Positions 14,379 through 22,479 are shown, counted from the first letter of the stretch. The stretch is 23,792 nucleotides of DNA from Thermoleophilia bacterium UBA2241 (GCA_002347645.1 DDYF01000040.1:1-23792); one strand, 5' to 3'. Notes: generated from the sequence alone by a model not told the origin. Translations and numbers: made by a program.

Positions 14379-15223
14379 CGGAGGTCGGCGGAATCGGGCT
14401 CACGCCGACGCAGGCCCAGCGGCTCCGCGAGCTCGGCGCCGACTCGGCGCTGCTCGAGCAGGCATACGCGTCCGCGACGGCGCGCGACGCCGCCTTCAAG
14501 GAGCTCGAGGACGGGCTGGTGCGCGCCGGAAGGGCGCGGCTCGGAGAGCTGCGCCGCAGCCGGCGCGCCCCTGCGATCGTCGAGCTCGAGGCGGCCCTGC
14601 GCGCCGCCCTTGCCGAGGCGGGGTTCGTCCAGGTCATGACGCCGCACATCATCGCGGCCGAGGCCCTCGACAAGATGGGCGTCGGCCGCGCGCACCCTCT
14701 GCGCGAGCAGGTCTTCTGGCTCGAGGACGGAACGTGCCTGCGGCCGATGCTGGCGCCTGGCCTCTACGTTCTTCTGCGCAAGCTCGGCCGTATGTGGGGC
14801 CGCCCCTTCGGCCTCTTCGAGGTGGGCACGTGCTTTCGCCGTGACAGCAAGGGGAGCCGTCACCTGAACGAGTTCACGATGTTGAACCTCGTCGAGCTCG
14901 GACTGCCGCTGGAGGCGCGCCGTTCGCGACTGGACGAGCTCGCCGCGCTCGTCATGCGCGCCGCCGGGATCCCCGACTTCGCCCTCGTCCGCTCGACCTC
15001 AGCGGTCTACGGCGAGATGGTCGACGTCGAGGTCGGCGGACAGGAAGTCTGCTCCGCCTCGTTCGGGCCCATCCCCATGGACGACGCCTGGGGCATCGTC
15101 GAGCCTTGGGTCGGCCTCGGCTTCGGCCTCGAGCGCCTCCTCATGGCTCGCGAGGGCTACCCGAACATCGAGCGCGCGGGGCACAGCCTCACGTACGTCG
15201 ACGGCGTGCGCCTGAACATCTGA
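14375..15223 (+). CDS. pylSc: pyrrolysyl-tRNA synthetase catalytic subunit, stand-alone PylSc type
   Basis: This class II synthetase core joins pyrrolysine to tRNA-Pyl(CUA), allowing UAG to be read as the 22nd amino acid. The product has 282 residues, close to Desulfitobacterium PylSc (288). By recall-based alignment with Methanosarcina mazei PylRS, signature parts are kept: LRPMLAPGLY (122-131), FEVGTCFRRDSKG (148-160), HLNEFTMLNLVELG (163-176), VYGEMVDV (211-218), EPWVGLGFGLERLLM (243-257) and the end YVDGVRLNI. Pocket residues match: A127 (A302), L130 (L305), Y131 (Y306), L134 (L309), R155 (R330), N171 (N346), Y212 (Y384) and W245 (W417). C348 is valine here (V173). No N-terminal tRNA-binding domain is attached, as in bacterial split systems. 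The ATG has GGAGG six bases upstream. It follows the cwlM-like gene by 118 bp and is convergent with glycerate kinase. No other pyl gene is in the window. Confidence 0.93.
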   Translation: MTEVGGIGLTPTQAQRLRELGADSALLEQAYASATARDAAFKELEDGLVRAGRARLGELRRSRRAPAIVELEAALRAALAEAGFVQVMTPHIIAAEALDKMGVGRAHPLREQVFWLEDGTCLRPMLAPGLYVLLRKLGRMWGRPFGLFEVGTCFRRDSKGSRHLNEFTMLNLVELGLPLEARRSRLDELAALVMRAAGIPDFALVRSTSAVYGEMVDVEVGGQEVCSASFGPIPMDDAWGIVEPWVGLGFGLERLLMAREGYPNIERAGHSLTYVDGVRLNI

Positions 15224-15225
15224 CC

Positions 15226-15240
15226 GGGGGGGGCGCCCGG
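15226..15240. terminator. weak GC hairpin between convergent pylSc and glycerate kinase
   Basis: A CCGGG...CCCGG pairing around a G-rich loop lies in the 23 bases between the two stops. It is short, with no T-run; the space leaves little room for another terminator. Confidence 0.25.
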
Positions 15241-15246
15241 CTCCCA

Positions 15247-16581
15247 TCAAACGCTGGCCGCCTCTACACGGCCGCGCAGACCGACCTTCAGATCGTTGAC
15301 GTTGGTGCCCGTCGGACCGGTCACCAGCAGGTCGCTCAACGCGCGCAGCGCCGTACCGGCATCATGCGCGGCAAGTGCGCCGGCGATGTCGATCCCAGCA
15401 TCCGTCGCGGCCCCTGTCGTGAGGTCGTCGACGAGGCCTCCCGCCGCGTCGCTCGGGCCGTCGATGCCGTCCGAATCCATGCACAGCACACATGTGGACC
15501 CCGACCCATCAAGCTCGAGAGCCGCGGCGAGCGCCGCCTCCTGGCTTGGGCCGCCAGTCCCTGCGGGCACGTCGAGCTCCAGTGTCACCGTCATCTCCCC
15601 GCCGGCGACGAGCGCCGTCCCGGGCGCCTCCCGGAGAAGGCGGCGGGCAAACGCGGCGCCGCCTTCGGCCGCGTCGCCGACGAGGTCCAGACCGACGACG
15701 CGAGCGTCGTAGCCCAAGCGCCGGGCCTCCTCGGCCGCGGCCTCGCACATAGTCGCCGCCGTCGCCAGCACGTGCGTGGAGACACGTGCGAGCACCTTGG
15801 GCGTCTCGTCCTCGGCCCGCGCCGAGCAAAGCCGCCCGGCGACCGCTGCTGGCAGACGCGCCCACAGAGCGTGACGGTCACACACTTCACGCGCGTCGGC
15901 GAACGTGGTCGGGTCGGGGACGGCCGGACTGATGAACACGTCCACCGCGTCCCCAACGACGTCGGACACGCTGAGGTTCAGCACCTCGCCACGGCAGGCG
16001 GCAGCGAGCCGGCCGCCCTTCAGCGCCGAAACGTGCTTGCGCACCGAGTTCATCTCGGTGATGTCGGCGCCACTGGCGAGCAGCAGGCGGTTGAGCAGGA
16101 TCTTGTCGGCCAACGACAGTCCGGCCGCCGGAACGACGGCGAGCGACGAGCTGCCGCCGGTGATGAGCGTGATCAGCAGGTCGCCCGGGTCCGCGGACCG
16201 CGCGATGTCCAGAAGACGACGCCCGGCGGCCAGGCTCCGCTCGTCGGGCACGGGGTGCGCGGCGGCGAGCACCTCGATGCGGCCGAGGGGCCGTGCCTGC
16301 TCGGGCTTGACGGCGATCGCTCCGCCGGTGATGCGGTCGCCGAGCACGTCCTCGAGCTCAGTGGCCAAGGCATGACTGGCTTTGCCGGCGCCGGCGACGA
16401 GGACGCGCCGCCCGGCGAGCGGGTAGCGCCGGCCGTCGACGACGAGGTCGTCGCCGTCCAGCCCCACCCGCTCGCGCAGGGCGCGTCCCGGATCCGCGGC
16501 CGCCACGCCGACCATCGCGATCCGCAGCGCGTCGCCGCGCAAGCTCGTCTCGCCGTGGCCGGCGGTCTCAGCGATGGTCAC
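15247..16581 (-). CDS. glycerate 2-kinase (MOFRL family)
   Basis: The enzyme phosphorylates D-glycerate with ATP to 2-phosphoglycerate, feeding glycolysis. The 444-residue protein has family motifs in order: VLVAGAGKASHALA (60-73), AHPVPDERS (108-116), LITGGSSSLAVVP (139-151), NSVRKHVSALKGGRLA (178-193), VAGGEMTVTL in the second half, DSDGIDGPSDAAGGLVDD, and TGTNVNDLKVG at the C-terminus, the MOFRL end. The GTG start at 16579-16581 follows the alcohol dehydrogenase stop by 76 bp. It is the last gene of the leftward catabolic run, so that pathway may end in glycerate or hydroxypyruvate-like three-carbon products. The ribosome site is poor (GGGGGT), so the start could lie slightly elsewhere. 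Confidence 0.9.
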   Translation of the reverse strand: MTIAETAGHGETSLRGDALRIAMVGVAAADPGRALRERVGLDGDDLVVDGRRYPLAGRRVLVAGAGKASHALATELEDVLGDRITGGAIAVKPEQARPLGRIEVLAAAHPVPDERSLAAGRRLLDIARSADPGDLLITLITGGSSSLAVVPAAGLSLADKILLNRLLLASGADITEMNSVRKHVSALKGGRLAAACRGEVLNLSVSDVVGDAVDVFISPAVPDPTTFADAREVCDRHALWARLPAAVAGRLCSARAEDETPKVLARVSTHVLATAATMCEAAAEEARRLGYDARVVGLDLVGDAAEGGAAFARRLLREAPGTALVAGGEMTVTLELDVPAGTGGPSQEAALAAALELDGSGSTCVLCMDSDGIDGPSDAAGGLVDDLTTGAATDAGIDIAGALAAHDAGTALRALSDLLVTGPTGTNVNDLKVGLRGRVEAASV

Positions 16582-16657
16582 GATGGCGACCCCCGGTTCG
16601 GGTCGTTTGGGACAGCCGAAGCCATCAAGGCCTTGCGCTCACCGCTCGCCGGCCATC

Positions 16658-17758
16658 TCACCGACCACAGTCCAGCACGGTGCGGATGGCGCGCCCGGCG
16701 ATCAGGTCCTCGAAGGCGTCCTGCGCCTCCGCCAGCGGCCTGTGGCCGGTGATGAGCTCGTCGATCATCAGGCGGCCGTCCATGCAGAGGTCGACGAGAT
16801 GCGGGAAGTCGACCGTCGGCCGCATGCTGCCGTAGTTGGAGCCGATGACGCGCTGCTCGTAGCAGCTCAGCAGGAGGGCGTCGTAGCCCGGGCGCGTGCC
16901 GGCCTTAGGCTGGCCGACGATCACCGCGGTGCCACCGAAGGCGAGCATCGCGGCGGCTTGCTCGCAGGTCTCGGCGAGGCCGATGCACTCGAAGGCGTAG
17001 TCGACGCCGCCGGTCAGCTCGCGCACCGCCTCCACGGGGTCGGTCTCGGCCGAGTTCACGACGTCGGTGGCGCCGAAGGCGCGCGCCGCCTCGAGCTTGC
17101 CGGGCACGACGTCGACGGCGACGATGCGCGTCGCGGCTCGCAGCCGGGCGCCTTGGATCGCCGAGAGGCCGACGGCGCCGCAGCCGATCACCGCGACCGA
17201 GGAGCCCCATTCCATCTGCGCGGTGTTGACGACGGCGCCGAAGCCGGTAGCCACGGCGCAGCCGATGATCGAGACCTTGTCGAGAGGGGCGTCGTCGCGG
17301 ATCGTGATCGCCCCCGCCGCGGGGACCACCGCCTGTTCGGCGAACACCGCCGAGGAGAGGTAGTGGTAGACCGGCGAGCCGTCGGCACGGGCGAGGCGCG
17401 TGGTGCCGTCGAAGAGCATGTCGGTGCCGATCGCGCTCATCGAGGTCGCGCAGAGCTGCGGCTTGCCGGAGGCGCACCAGCGACACGCCCCGCAGGGCGG
17501 CATCCAGGAGAGGATGACGTGGTCGCCGAGTGCCGGCCTGGTCACCCCTGTGCCGACCGCGGTGACCACGCCGGCGCCCTCGTGGCCGAGGACCAGCGGC
17601 GTCTTGTGCTTCCAGTCGCCCTTGTAGACGTGCAGGTCCGAGTGGCAGACGCCGGCGCCGACGAGCTCGATCTTGACCTCGCCCGCCTTGGGCGCCTCCA
17701 GCTCCAATTCCTCCACGCGGAGGGGTTCGCCGACCCCGGTGAAGACTACGGCGCGCAT
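16658..17758 (-). CDS. zinc-dependent medium-chain alcohol dehydrogenase
   Basis: This is an MDR-family NAD(P)-dependent dehydrogenase of 366 residues that oxidises an alcohol or thiol-aldehyde adduct. Catalytic zinc ligands are C38 (GAGVCHSD), H59 (GHEGAG) and C167 (IIGCAVATGFG); the structural zinc site is C89, C92, C95 and C103 (PCGACRWCASGKPQLC). The Rossmann motif is GCGAVG (192-197), with D216 after the second strand suggesting NAD rather than NADP. The class III-like layout resembles S-(hydroxymethyl)mycothiol and NDMA-type dehydrogenases of actinomycetes, but the substrate cannot be fixed. The ATG has AAAGGAG six bases upstream. A 13-bp hairpin separates it from the saccharopine-dehydrogenase-like gene, which may lower its expression relative to that gene. 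Confidence 0.88.
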   Translation of the reverse strand: MRAVVFTGVGEPLRVEELELEAPKAGEVKIELVGAGVCHSDLHVYKGDWKHKTPLVLGHEGAGVVTAVGTGVTRPALGDHVILSWMPPCGACRWCASGKPQLCATSMSAIGTDMLFDGTTRLARADGSPVYHYLSSAVFAEQAVVPAAGAITIRDDAPLDKVSIIGCAVATGFGAVVNTAQMEWGSSVAVIGCGAVGLSAIQGARLRAATRIVAVDVVPGKLEAARAFGATDVVNSAETDPVEAVRELTGGVDYAFECIGLAETCEQAAAMLAFGGTAVIVGQPKAGTRPGYDALLLSCYEQRVIGSNYGSMRPTVDFPHLVDLCMDGRLMIDELITGHRPLAEAQDAFEDLIAGRAIRTVLDCGR

Positions 17759-17784
17759 GACGGGCTCCTTTCGTTGAGAGAGGA

Positions 17785-17824
17785 GGGCGCCGGCCGGAGA
17801 ACGGGGGCGGACCGGCCGGCGCCC
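17785..17824 (-). terminator. 13-bp intercistronic hairpin before the alcohol dehydrogenase
   Basis: Arms 17785-17797 (GGGCGCCGGCCGG) and 17812-17824 are perfect reverse complements with a 14-base loop. The hairpin lies between the saccharopine-dehydrogenase-like stop and the alcohol dehydrogenase start, both read leftward. It has no T-run, so partial termination or mRNA protection is likelier than a full stop. Confidence 0.6.
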
Positions 17825-17848
17825 CGGGGGAGATGCTCGGGAGCTCTG

Positions 17849-19030
17849 TCAGTACGCCACCTTCTGCGTCGCGGTCACGCCGATGCCGCGCTGGTTGAGC
17901 TCGGCGAAGTAGAGCTCGGGGGGGATCGCCGCCTCGCCGCCGAAGGCTCCCTTGCGCTCGATGGCGCCGCGCCCGAGGAGGCGCCCGGTGAGCGCCGCCG
18001 GGTAGCCCACGGTGAACGTGCTGCAGGGCATCTCCCACTCGGGGTAGAAGTGGAGCACGGTCTCCAGCGTCCAGTCGACGGTCTGGCCGTCCTTCTCGCC
18101 GCGCACCCCGACGCGCAGGACCTTGTGGTCGTCGAGGGTGGGAGGCTCCTCGGCGGCCGCCTCCGTGAGGGTCTCCTCGACGAGCGCGAGGATGACGTCG
18201 CGGGGCACGACCTGGGCGCCCTTGACGGCGATCGGCTCGGTGCCCGCGGCGCCGAGGTCGCAGAGGAAGCTGAGCTTCTCCTCGAAGCGCTTGGGCAGGG
18301 CGAGCTTGAAGGTGCAGGTGCGGATGCCCTTGTCGGCAAAGGCGACGGGGATCGTCGCGGGCTCGGAGTGGATCGTGTAGTAGCAGGTCTGGGTGCCGAC
18401 GGGGGCGGGGAAGTCGACCTCCTCGGCGCCCGCGAAGGGGGCCTTCTCCACCCACTCCCCGTCCTCGTAGGGCCAGGCGCTCATGAGGAACTCGTTGAGG
18501 ATCGTGTCGAGCGAGTAGGGCGGCACCAGCGGGGCGGCGGCCGTGCCCCAGTTGGCGATCCCGTCCCAGATGCGCACGTGCTCCACGGTGTCGAGCCTGA
18601 GGTAGGCGTAGCGCGCGAGGACGTTGACGATCCCCGGGGCCGAACCGGAGCCGAGGATGGCGGTGAGGCCGGCGGCCGCGAAGCGGTCGGAGAGGGCGAG
18701 CTGCTTCTTGGCCCAGTGGAAGAGGCCGCCGGTGTCGGTGTAGTGGCAGCCCGCCTTGAGACAGGCCTCCATGACGCCCTCATTGAAGTAGGCCATCGAG
18801 CAGTTGACGACGACGTCGACCGGCTCGAGGACCTTCGCTAGAGCCTCGATGTCGGTGACGTCGACGGCTGCCGTGCTCACCTTGGGCGAGGCCATGGCCT
18901 CCTTGCGCGCGGCGAGACCGGCCTCGTTCAGGTCGGCGAGGACGATGGCCTCGACCTCGTCACTCTCGACAAGGTCACGGATCGCCGCCTCGGCCATCTT
19001 GCCGGCGCCGCCGACGACGCAGATGTTCAT
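17849..19030 (-). CDS. saccharopine dehydrogenase-like oxidoreductase
   Basis: The protein has 393 residues with an N-terminal Rossmann domain beginning MNICVVGGAGKMAEAAI; a dinucleotide-binding aspartate follows in VLADLNEAG. Further family marks are VDVVVNCSMAYFNEGVMEACLKAG (about 73-96), HYTDTGGLF, and GSGSAPGIVNVLARYA before the C-terminal catalytic domain. Relatives act on amino acid-keto acid conjugates such as saccharopine or carboxynorspermidine, using NAD(P). The substrate here is not known. The ATG at 19028-19030 has AGGGAG upstream. It follows the VOC gene by 28 bp in the leftward run. It is not PylD or PylC, and its position near pylSc is not evidence for pyrrolysine synthesis. 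Confidence 0.8.
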   Translation of the reverse strand: MNICVVGGAGKMAEAAIRDLVESDEVEAIVLADLNEAGLAARKEAMASPKVSTAAVDVTDIEALAKVLEPVDVVVNCSMAYFNEGVMEACLKAGCHYTDTGGLFHWAKKQLALSDRFAAAGLTAILGSGSAPGIVNVLARYAYLRLDTVEHVRIWDGIANWGTAAAPLVPPYSLDTILNEFLMSAWPYEDGEWVEKAPFAGAEEVDFPAPVGTQTCYYTIHSEPATIPVAFADKGIRTCTFKLALPKRFEEKLSFLCDLGAAGTEPIAVKGAQVVPRDVILALVEETLTEAAAEEPPTLDDHKVLRVGVRGEKDGQTVDWTLETVLHFYPEWEMPCSTFTVGYPAALTGRLLGRGAIERKGAFGGEAAIPPELYFAELNQRGIGVTATQKVAY

Positions 19031-19058
19031 GGGTGCTCCCTGTCGTTACTGTTGGCTG

Positions 19059-19466
19059 TCAGATCTTGTGCGGTTCCGTGATAGACATCTTGTTGCCCTC
19101 CGGATCTCTGAAGAACCGAAAGCGGTACCAGGTGCCGCTCTCGTGATGCCAGTCGCCGACATCGCTGATCCACTCGACCTTGCCGTCCAGTTCGCGGATG
19201 GCCACATCGAGATCATCGACCGCCCACGCATAGCATTCGATGCCGGGCGGATTCTCGTCCGAATCCAGACTGAGCGGATCAGGGTGCTCACCCTTGCCGG
19301 GGAAGAAGTAGATCGTCACGTCGCCGGACTGGATAGCGAACCAGTCGTCGCCGGGGGTGTAGGGGAACAAGAACGGCTGACCGAGGACGCCATGATAAAA
19401 GCACGCCATCCTGTCGAGGTCCGCGCACAGCACGTCGATGTTGTCGAGCCGCTTCAGCAGTGTCAT
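19059..19466 (-). CDS. glyoxalase/VOC superfamily protein
   Basis: The small protein has 135 residues and two beta-alpha-beta-beta-beta halves typical of the vicinal oxygen chelate fold: LLKRLDNIDVLCADLDRMACFYHGVLG at the start and the classic C-terminal FRFFRDPEGNKMSITEP. VOC proteins bind a metal to isomerise, cleave or oxygenate small substrates; some are binding proteins only. A full set of metal ligands (H, E, H, E) is not obvious, so enzyme activity is uncertain. The ATG at 19464-19466 with GGAGGGG close upstream is chosen over the longer open frame, whose extension overlaps the C45 gene. The gap to the C45 stop is 17 bp, indicating one operon. Confidence 0.75.
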   Translation of the reverse strand: MTLLKRLDNIDVLCADLDRMACFYHGVLGQPFLFPYTPGDDWFAIQSGDVTIYFFPGKGEHPDPLSLDSDENPPGIECYAWAVDDLDVAIRELDGKVEWISDVGDWHHESGTWYRFRFFRDPEGNKMSITEPHKI

Positions 19467-19483
19467 CGCCCCTCCGTTCGTCC

Positions 19484-20701
19484 TCAGGTGCCGGTCGCGA
19501 GCGGCGACACGTCGTGTGCCGGCGCTCTTGGAGCCGCTGAGGGCTTGTCGAGAAAGTCGGCGTAGTCGATCCTCCGATATGGCTTCGCGCAAGGATTGCC
19601 GTCAGCGAGCCACATGACGCACTCGTGCGGATCCATGATGATCGACATGATCGTCGCACCCTGTTCCTCGGCGTCCTCGCGAGGATCGGGATGACAGCAC
19701 ACGCCGTACGGATGATCGGCGTGGTCTCTGAGCGCGGTCTGCACCGACTCCACGGTCACAGGCAGCGGCGCCGTCTGCAGCGCGCGACAGAGGCGCTGGT
19801 ACCTCGCCAGGCTGTCTGGCATGGCCCACTGCGAGACGTCGACCACAGCCTTGGGCGGCGCGATGAAATGGTTCGTGTGGACCAGCAGGCCGTCGCGCGG
19901 ATCGAGGTACGACAACATGCTGAAGTCGCCGGGCGCCGACTCGACGTCGATGCCCACGCCATCCCGGTGAGTGAGGAGGTAGTTCGCGGATGACGAGCGC
20001 TTCCACCGCTGGACGGAGGCCAACGCTTCGGTGAGCGTCTCGGCATCGAGGAAGGCACGCAGACAGACGTGATAGGGAATGCCCGGGTCACCGCGATCGC
20101 GATCGGTGACCAGAGCGTTGGTGGCGACAGCGATGCCCGACGAGTTCATGCCCGCCTTCGCCAGAAGGCCTGCTTCTACAACGGTCACGAAGTCGGGAGC
20201 GCCGATCTGCTCGACCTCGAGTACGACCAGCGTGTCGGCACAGTGCGTGAGCCAGTCCCAGTTCTCGCCCACCAAGACGTGGCCCGTGGCATTCGTATCC
20301 GGCAGGATGCAGAACGACGAGCACTCAGACGGAGGTGAATCGGCCCGCCCCGTGGCCGTCCGCGACTTCGCTGCGAACATGACCTCCGTACGGAGATTCA
20401 GCGCGAGAACGTCGTCGAACTCGGCCCCCGCACCGGCGGCGACGCCTCGCATCTCATCGAGATACGACGGGTATGCGGCCTCGATCGGCGCCACGTATGC
20501 GAGCGATCGCTCTGTGACCTCAGCCCACGTCCAGCCCGTGTAGTAGGCGAAGACGCGCTCATAGGCCTCGAGCGAGCGCTGTACCCTCTCGCGCGCCTGG
20601 GTCCCGTACTGCCGACCCCGCTCGCGCGCGTCTCCCTTGACCCGGACGTGAGGGAAGCGCGCTCCGTCCTGAACCTTGCCGGTGCCGTGCTGGCCCGTCA
20701 C
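19484..20701 (-). CDS. peptidase C45 / acyl-CoA:6-aminopenicillanate acyltransferase family amidase
   Basis: This is an Ntn-hydrolase family protein of 405 residues. The start is GTG at 20699-20701, overlapping the deacetylase stop as GTGA with AAGGGG upstream. The core reads ECSSFCILP (126-134) followed by GENWDW (145-150), matching the fungal acyltransferase pattern in which a Cys becomes the N-terminal nucleophile after self-cleavage; C127 is the expected nucleophile. LVHTNHF further on is also a family motif. The residue before C127 is Glu rather than Gly. Family members hydrolyse or transfer acyl groups on amides. There is no signal peptide, so it should be cytoplasmic. With the deacetylase and transporter genes, an imported amide-type substrate is a reasonable guess; no beta-lactam genes are present. 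Confidence 0.8.
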   Translation of the reverse strand: MTGQHGTGKVQDGARFPHVRVKGDARERGRQYGTQARERVQRSLEAYERVFAYYTGWTWAEVTERSLAYVAPIEAAYPSYLDEMRGVAAGAGAEFDDVLALNLRTEVMFAAKSRTATGRADSPPSECSSFCILPDTNATGHVLVGENWDWLTHCADTLVVLEVEQIGAPDFVTVVEAGLLAKAGMNSSGIAVATNALVTDRDRGDPGIPYHVCLRAFLDAETLTEALASVQRWKRSSSANYLLTHRDGVGIDVESAPGDFSMLSYLDPRDGLLVHTNHFIAPPKAVVDVSQWAMPDSLARYQRLCRALQTAPLPVTVESVQTALRDHADHPYGVCCHPDPREDAEEQGATIMSIIMDPHECVMWLADGNPCAKPYRRIDYADFLDKPSAAPRAPAHDVSPLATGT

Positions 20702-21492
20702 CTTGCACCCCTTTCCACCGTGGCGGCGATGTCGTCGATGGTGGCGACCCACACGCCGGGCTTCTGTTTTACGTACTCGATGAACGACTCGAGGAAGCTC
20801 AGTCGGCCCGGTCGACCGATGATCTGTGGATGCATGGCGAACACACACGCCCCGCCGAGCGCGCGGATTCCCTCGAACTCCGCCGTCCAGATCGACCGCA
20901 CCTCTGCGACAGTCGCGATCTTCTTGTCCCAGCTCGACGATGCGAACCAGAAGTGCGCTGCATCATCGAGGATCCATTGCACCGGCACCTCCACTACAGC
21001 TGCACGCCGATGGAGGTACGGACGGATGTCGTCCATGAGGTTCGACGAGTACGCGAAGCCGTGGCGTTCGAGCAGGCCGATCGTTTCCGGACTCAGTTCC
21101 CACGAGGGGGAACGGTAGCCGGTCACCCTTGCGCCGAGCGACTCCAGGATCCGCTTGCCCTGCACGAGCTCCGACTCTTCATCCTCGGAGCTCAGGTCGC
21201 CGGGGTTCCTGTGTGTGTAGCCGTGATGCGCGATCTCGTGGCCCGCAGCCAGGATCTCGCCGACGCGCTCGGGATAGCGCTCTGCGACCCTGCCGACGAC
21301 GAAGAACGTCGCCCGAACGTCTTGACGCGCGAGGATCTCCAGCACCAGGGGGACGGCGACCTTGGCCCCATACGTGCCCTGTGAGAGCACACCCGGACGC
21401 TGAGCGTTCGCCGGGTCGTCACCGATCCAGACTTCCTCGGCGTCGAAGTCGAACGTGAAGGCGACTGCGCATCCGGCACCTTCTGGCCACAT
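20698..21492 (-). CDS. polysaccharide deacetylase family (CE4, PuuE/HpPgdA-like) hydrolase
   Basis: The protein has 264 residues in a single NodB-homology domain. Motifs are FTFDFDAEE (12-20, catalytic and metal aspartates), HEIAHHGYTHRNP (85-97, metal histidines H90 and H94), YRSPSWELSP (126-135, the RxPxW motif) and FAMHPQIIGRPGR (218-230, catalytic histidine H221). There is no signal peptide or membrane segment, and the H..P-Q-I-x-G-R-P-x-R motif is of the cytoplasmic allantoinase-like (PuuE) or H. pylori PgdA type. Members of that group hydrolyse small amide or cyclic imide substrates rather than polymers. The second of two close ATGs (21490-21492) is in frame, with GGAGG upstream. The neighbouring amidase-family gene supports a small-molecule amide/imide substrate. 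Confidence 0.85.
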   Translation of the reverse strand: MWPEGAGCAVAFTFDFDAEEVWIGDDPANAQRPGVLSQGTYGAKVAVPLVLEILARQDVRATFFVVGRVAERYPERVGEILAAGHEIAHHGYTHRNPGDLSSEDEESELVQGKRILESLGARVTGYRSPSWELSPETIGLLERHGFAYSSNLMDDIRPYLHRRAAVVEVPVQWILDDAAHFWFASSSWDKKIATVAEVRSIWTAEFEGIRALGGACVFAMHPQIIGRPGRLSFLESFIEYVKQKPGVWVATIDDIAATVERGAR

Positions 21493-21513
21493 ACATCCTC
21501 CAGTCAAGTGCGG

Positions 21514-21547
21514 GTGGCCGAAGGAGGGGGGGTCCTCCTTCGGCCAC
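21514..21547 (-). terminator. 14-bp intercistronic hairpin before the deacetylase
   Basis: Perfect 14-base arms at 21514-21527 (GTGGCCGAAGGAGG) and 21534-21547 enclose a six-base G-rich loop, 22 bases before the deacetylase start. A second, weaker hairpin (8-base arms at 21581-21588 and 21604-21611) lies just after the SDR stop. No T-run follows either. They may limit transcription or protect mRNA ends. Confidence 0.6.
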
Positions 21548-21622
21548 GCCGGCGCGGTCAACCTCCGGGGACGGCGGTCGGCCGCTTGGGGGGGCTCTGC
21601 CGGCAAGCGGCGCCCGTCTTCG

Positions 21623-22441
21623 TCACGACTTGGAACCGTTCTCGGGAGCGCCCATCTCGTACTTCTCCCTGTCGATTGCGGCGAACCCGGCAGTCAGACC
21701 GCCGTCGATGGTGAAGCAGGCGCCGGTGATGTAGACGGACTCATCACTGCACAGGAACAGGGTGAGGGCGGCGAGCTCCTCGGGGCGAGCGAAGCGCCCC
21801 AAGGCATGCTTCTTGGCTAGCGCTTCGTAGTCGCCCTGAGGGTCGGGCGAAGTGGCGAGGAACTCGTCATACATCGGCGTGTCCACCGCGCCCGGCGCGA
21901 TCGTGTTGCAGCGGATGCCCCAGGGAGCGACTTCGAGTGCTACGGCCTTGGTCAGCGCATAGACGGCGCCCTTGGCTGCACAGTGGGCGCCAGCGTAGGG
22001 CTCGGCGAACCATGCGTACGTACCCGACATGGTCACGATCGATCCCCCGCCGAGCTTCTTCATGCGTGGAATCGCCGCGCGGGCAGCCAGAAACACGCCT
22101 TTGGCGTCGACCGACATGACCCGGTCCCACTCCTCGGGAGTAGTGTCCTCGACCAGTTCGCTGAACTGCACACCGGCCTGCGCCACAACGGCCTGTGGCC
22201 CGCCAAGACGCTCTGCAGCGGCGATGAGGTTCTCCATGTCTTCGGGACTGCTGACGTCGCAGCGGACCGCCTCGGCCTTGCCTCCGGCATCGCGGATGAC
22301 CTGCGCGGCTTCGGCGAGCTGTTCGTCGCGGACGTCCCCAAGGACCACGTGCGCGCCCTCCGCCGCCAGTCGCTGGGCCATCGCGAAGCCGTTCCCCCGC
22401 GCGGCTCCGGTGACGACGGCCACTTTGTTCTCCATCTGCAT
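21623..22441 (-). CDS. short-chain dehydrogenase/reductase with non-canonical active site
   Basis: The classical SDR fold has 272 residues. The cofactor motif TGAARGNG (11-18) is normal and D36 suggests NAD(H). The PG motif and cofactor loop APGAVDTPM (182-190) and the C-terminal TGACFTIDGG are typical. The catalytic tetrad is altered: NNAG is VAQAG (86-90), the Asn position is D112, the Ser position falls on G140-T141 (MSGTYA), and the Tyr of YxxxK is H153 (HCAAK, with K157 kept). So normal hydride-transfer chemistry is doubtful. Tyr to His needs only one base change (TAC to CAC). The ATG has GGCGGAG upstream. It follows the substrate-binding protein by 118 bp. Confidence 0.85.
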   Translation of the reverse strand: MQMENKVAVVTGAARGNGFAMAQRLAAEGAHVVLGDVRDEQLAEAAQVIRDAGGKAEAVRCDVSSPEDMENLIAAAERLGGPQAVVAQAGVQFSELVEDTTPEEWDRVMSVDAKGVFLAARAAIPRMKKLGGGSIVTMSGTYAWFAEPYAGAHCAAKGAVYALTKAVALEVAPWGIRCNTIAPGAVDTPMYDEFLATSPDPQGDYEALAKKHALGRFARPEELAALTLFLCSDESVYITGACFTIDGGLTAGFAAIDREKYEMGAPENGSKS

Positions 22442-22479
22442 GGGACTCCGCCTTTCAACCTATCGACTCTTCACATGTC

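Noticed and set aside
17849..19030. Saccharopine-dehydrogenase-like gene as pylD or pylC
   Set aside because: It has the full saccharopine-dehydrogenase layout and belongs to the catabolic run on the other strand; no PylB or PylC partner is near.
19484..21492. Beta-lactam or cell wall polymer modification operon
   Set aside because: The C45 and deacetylase proteins lack signal peptides and no other beta-lactam or polysaccharide genes are present; small-molecule amide substrates are more likely.
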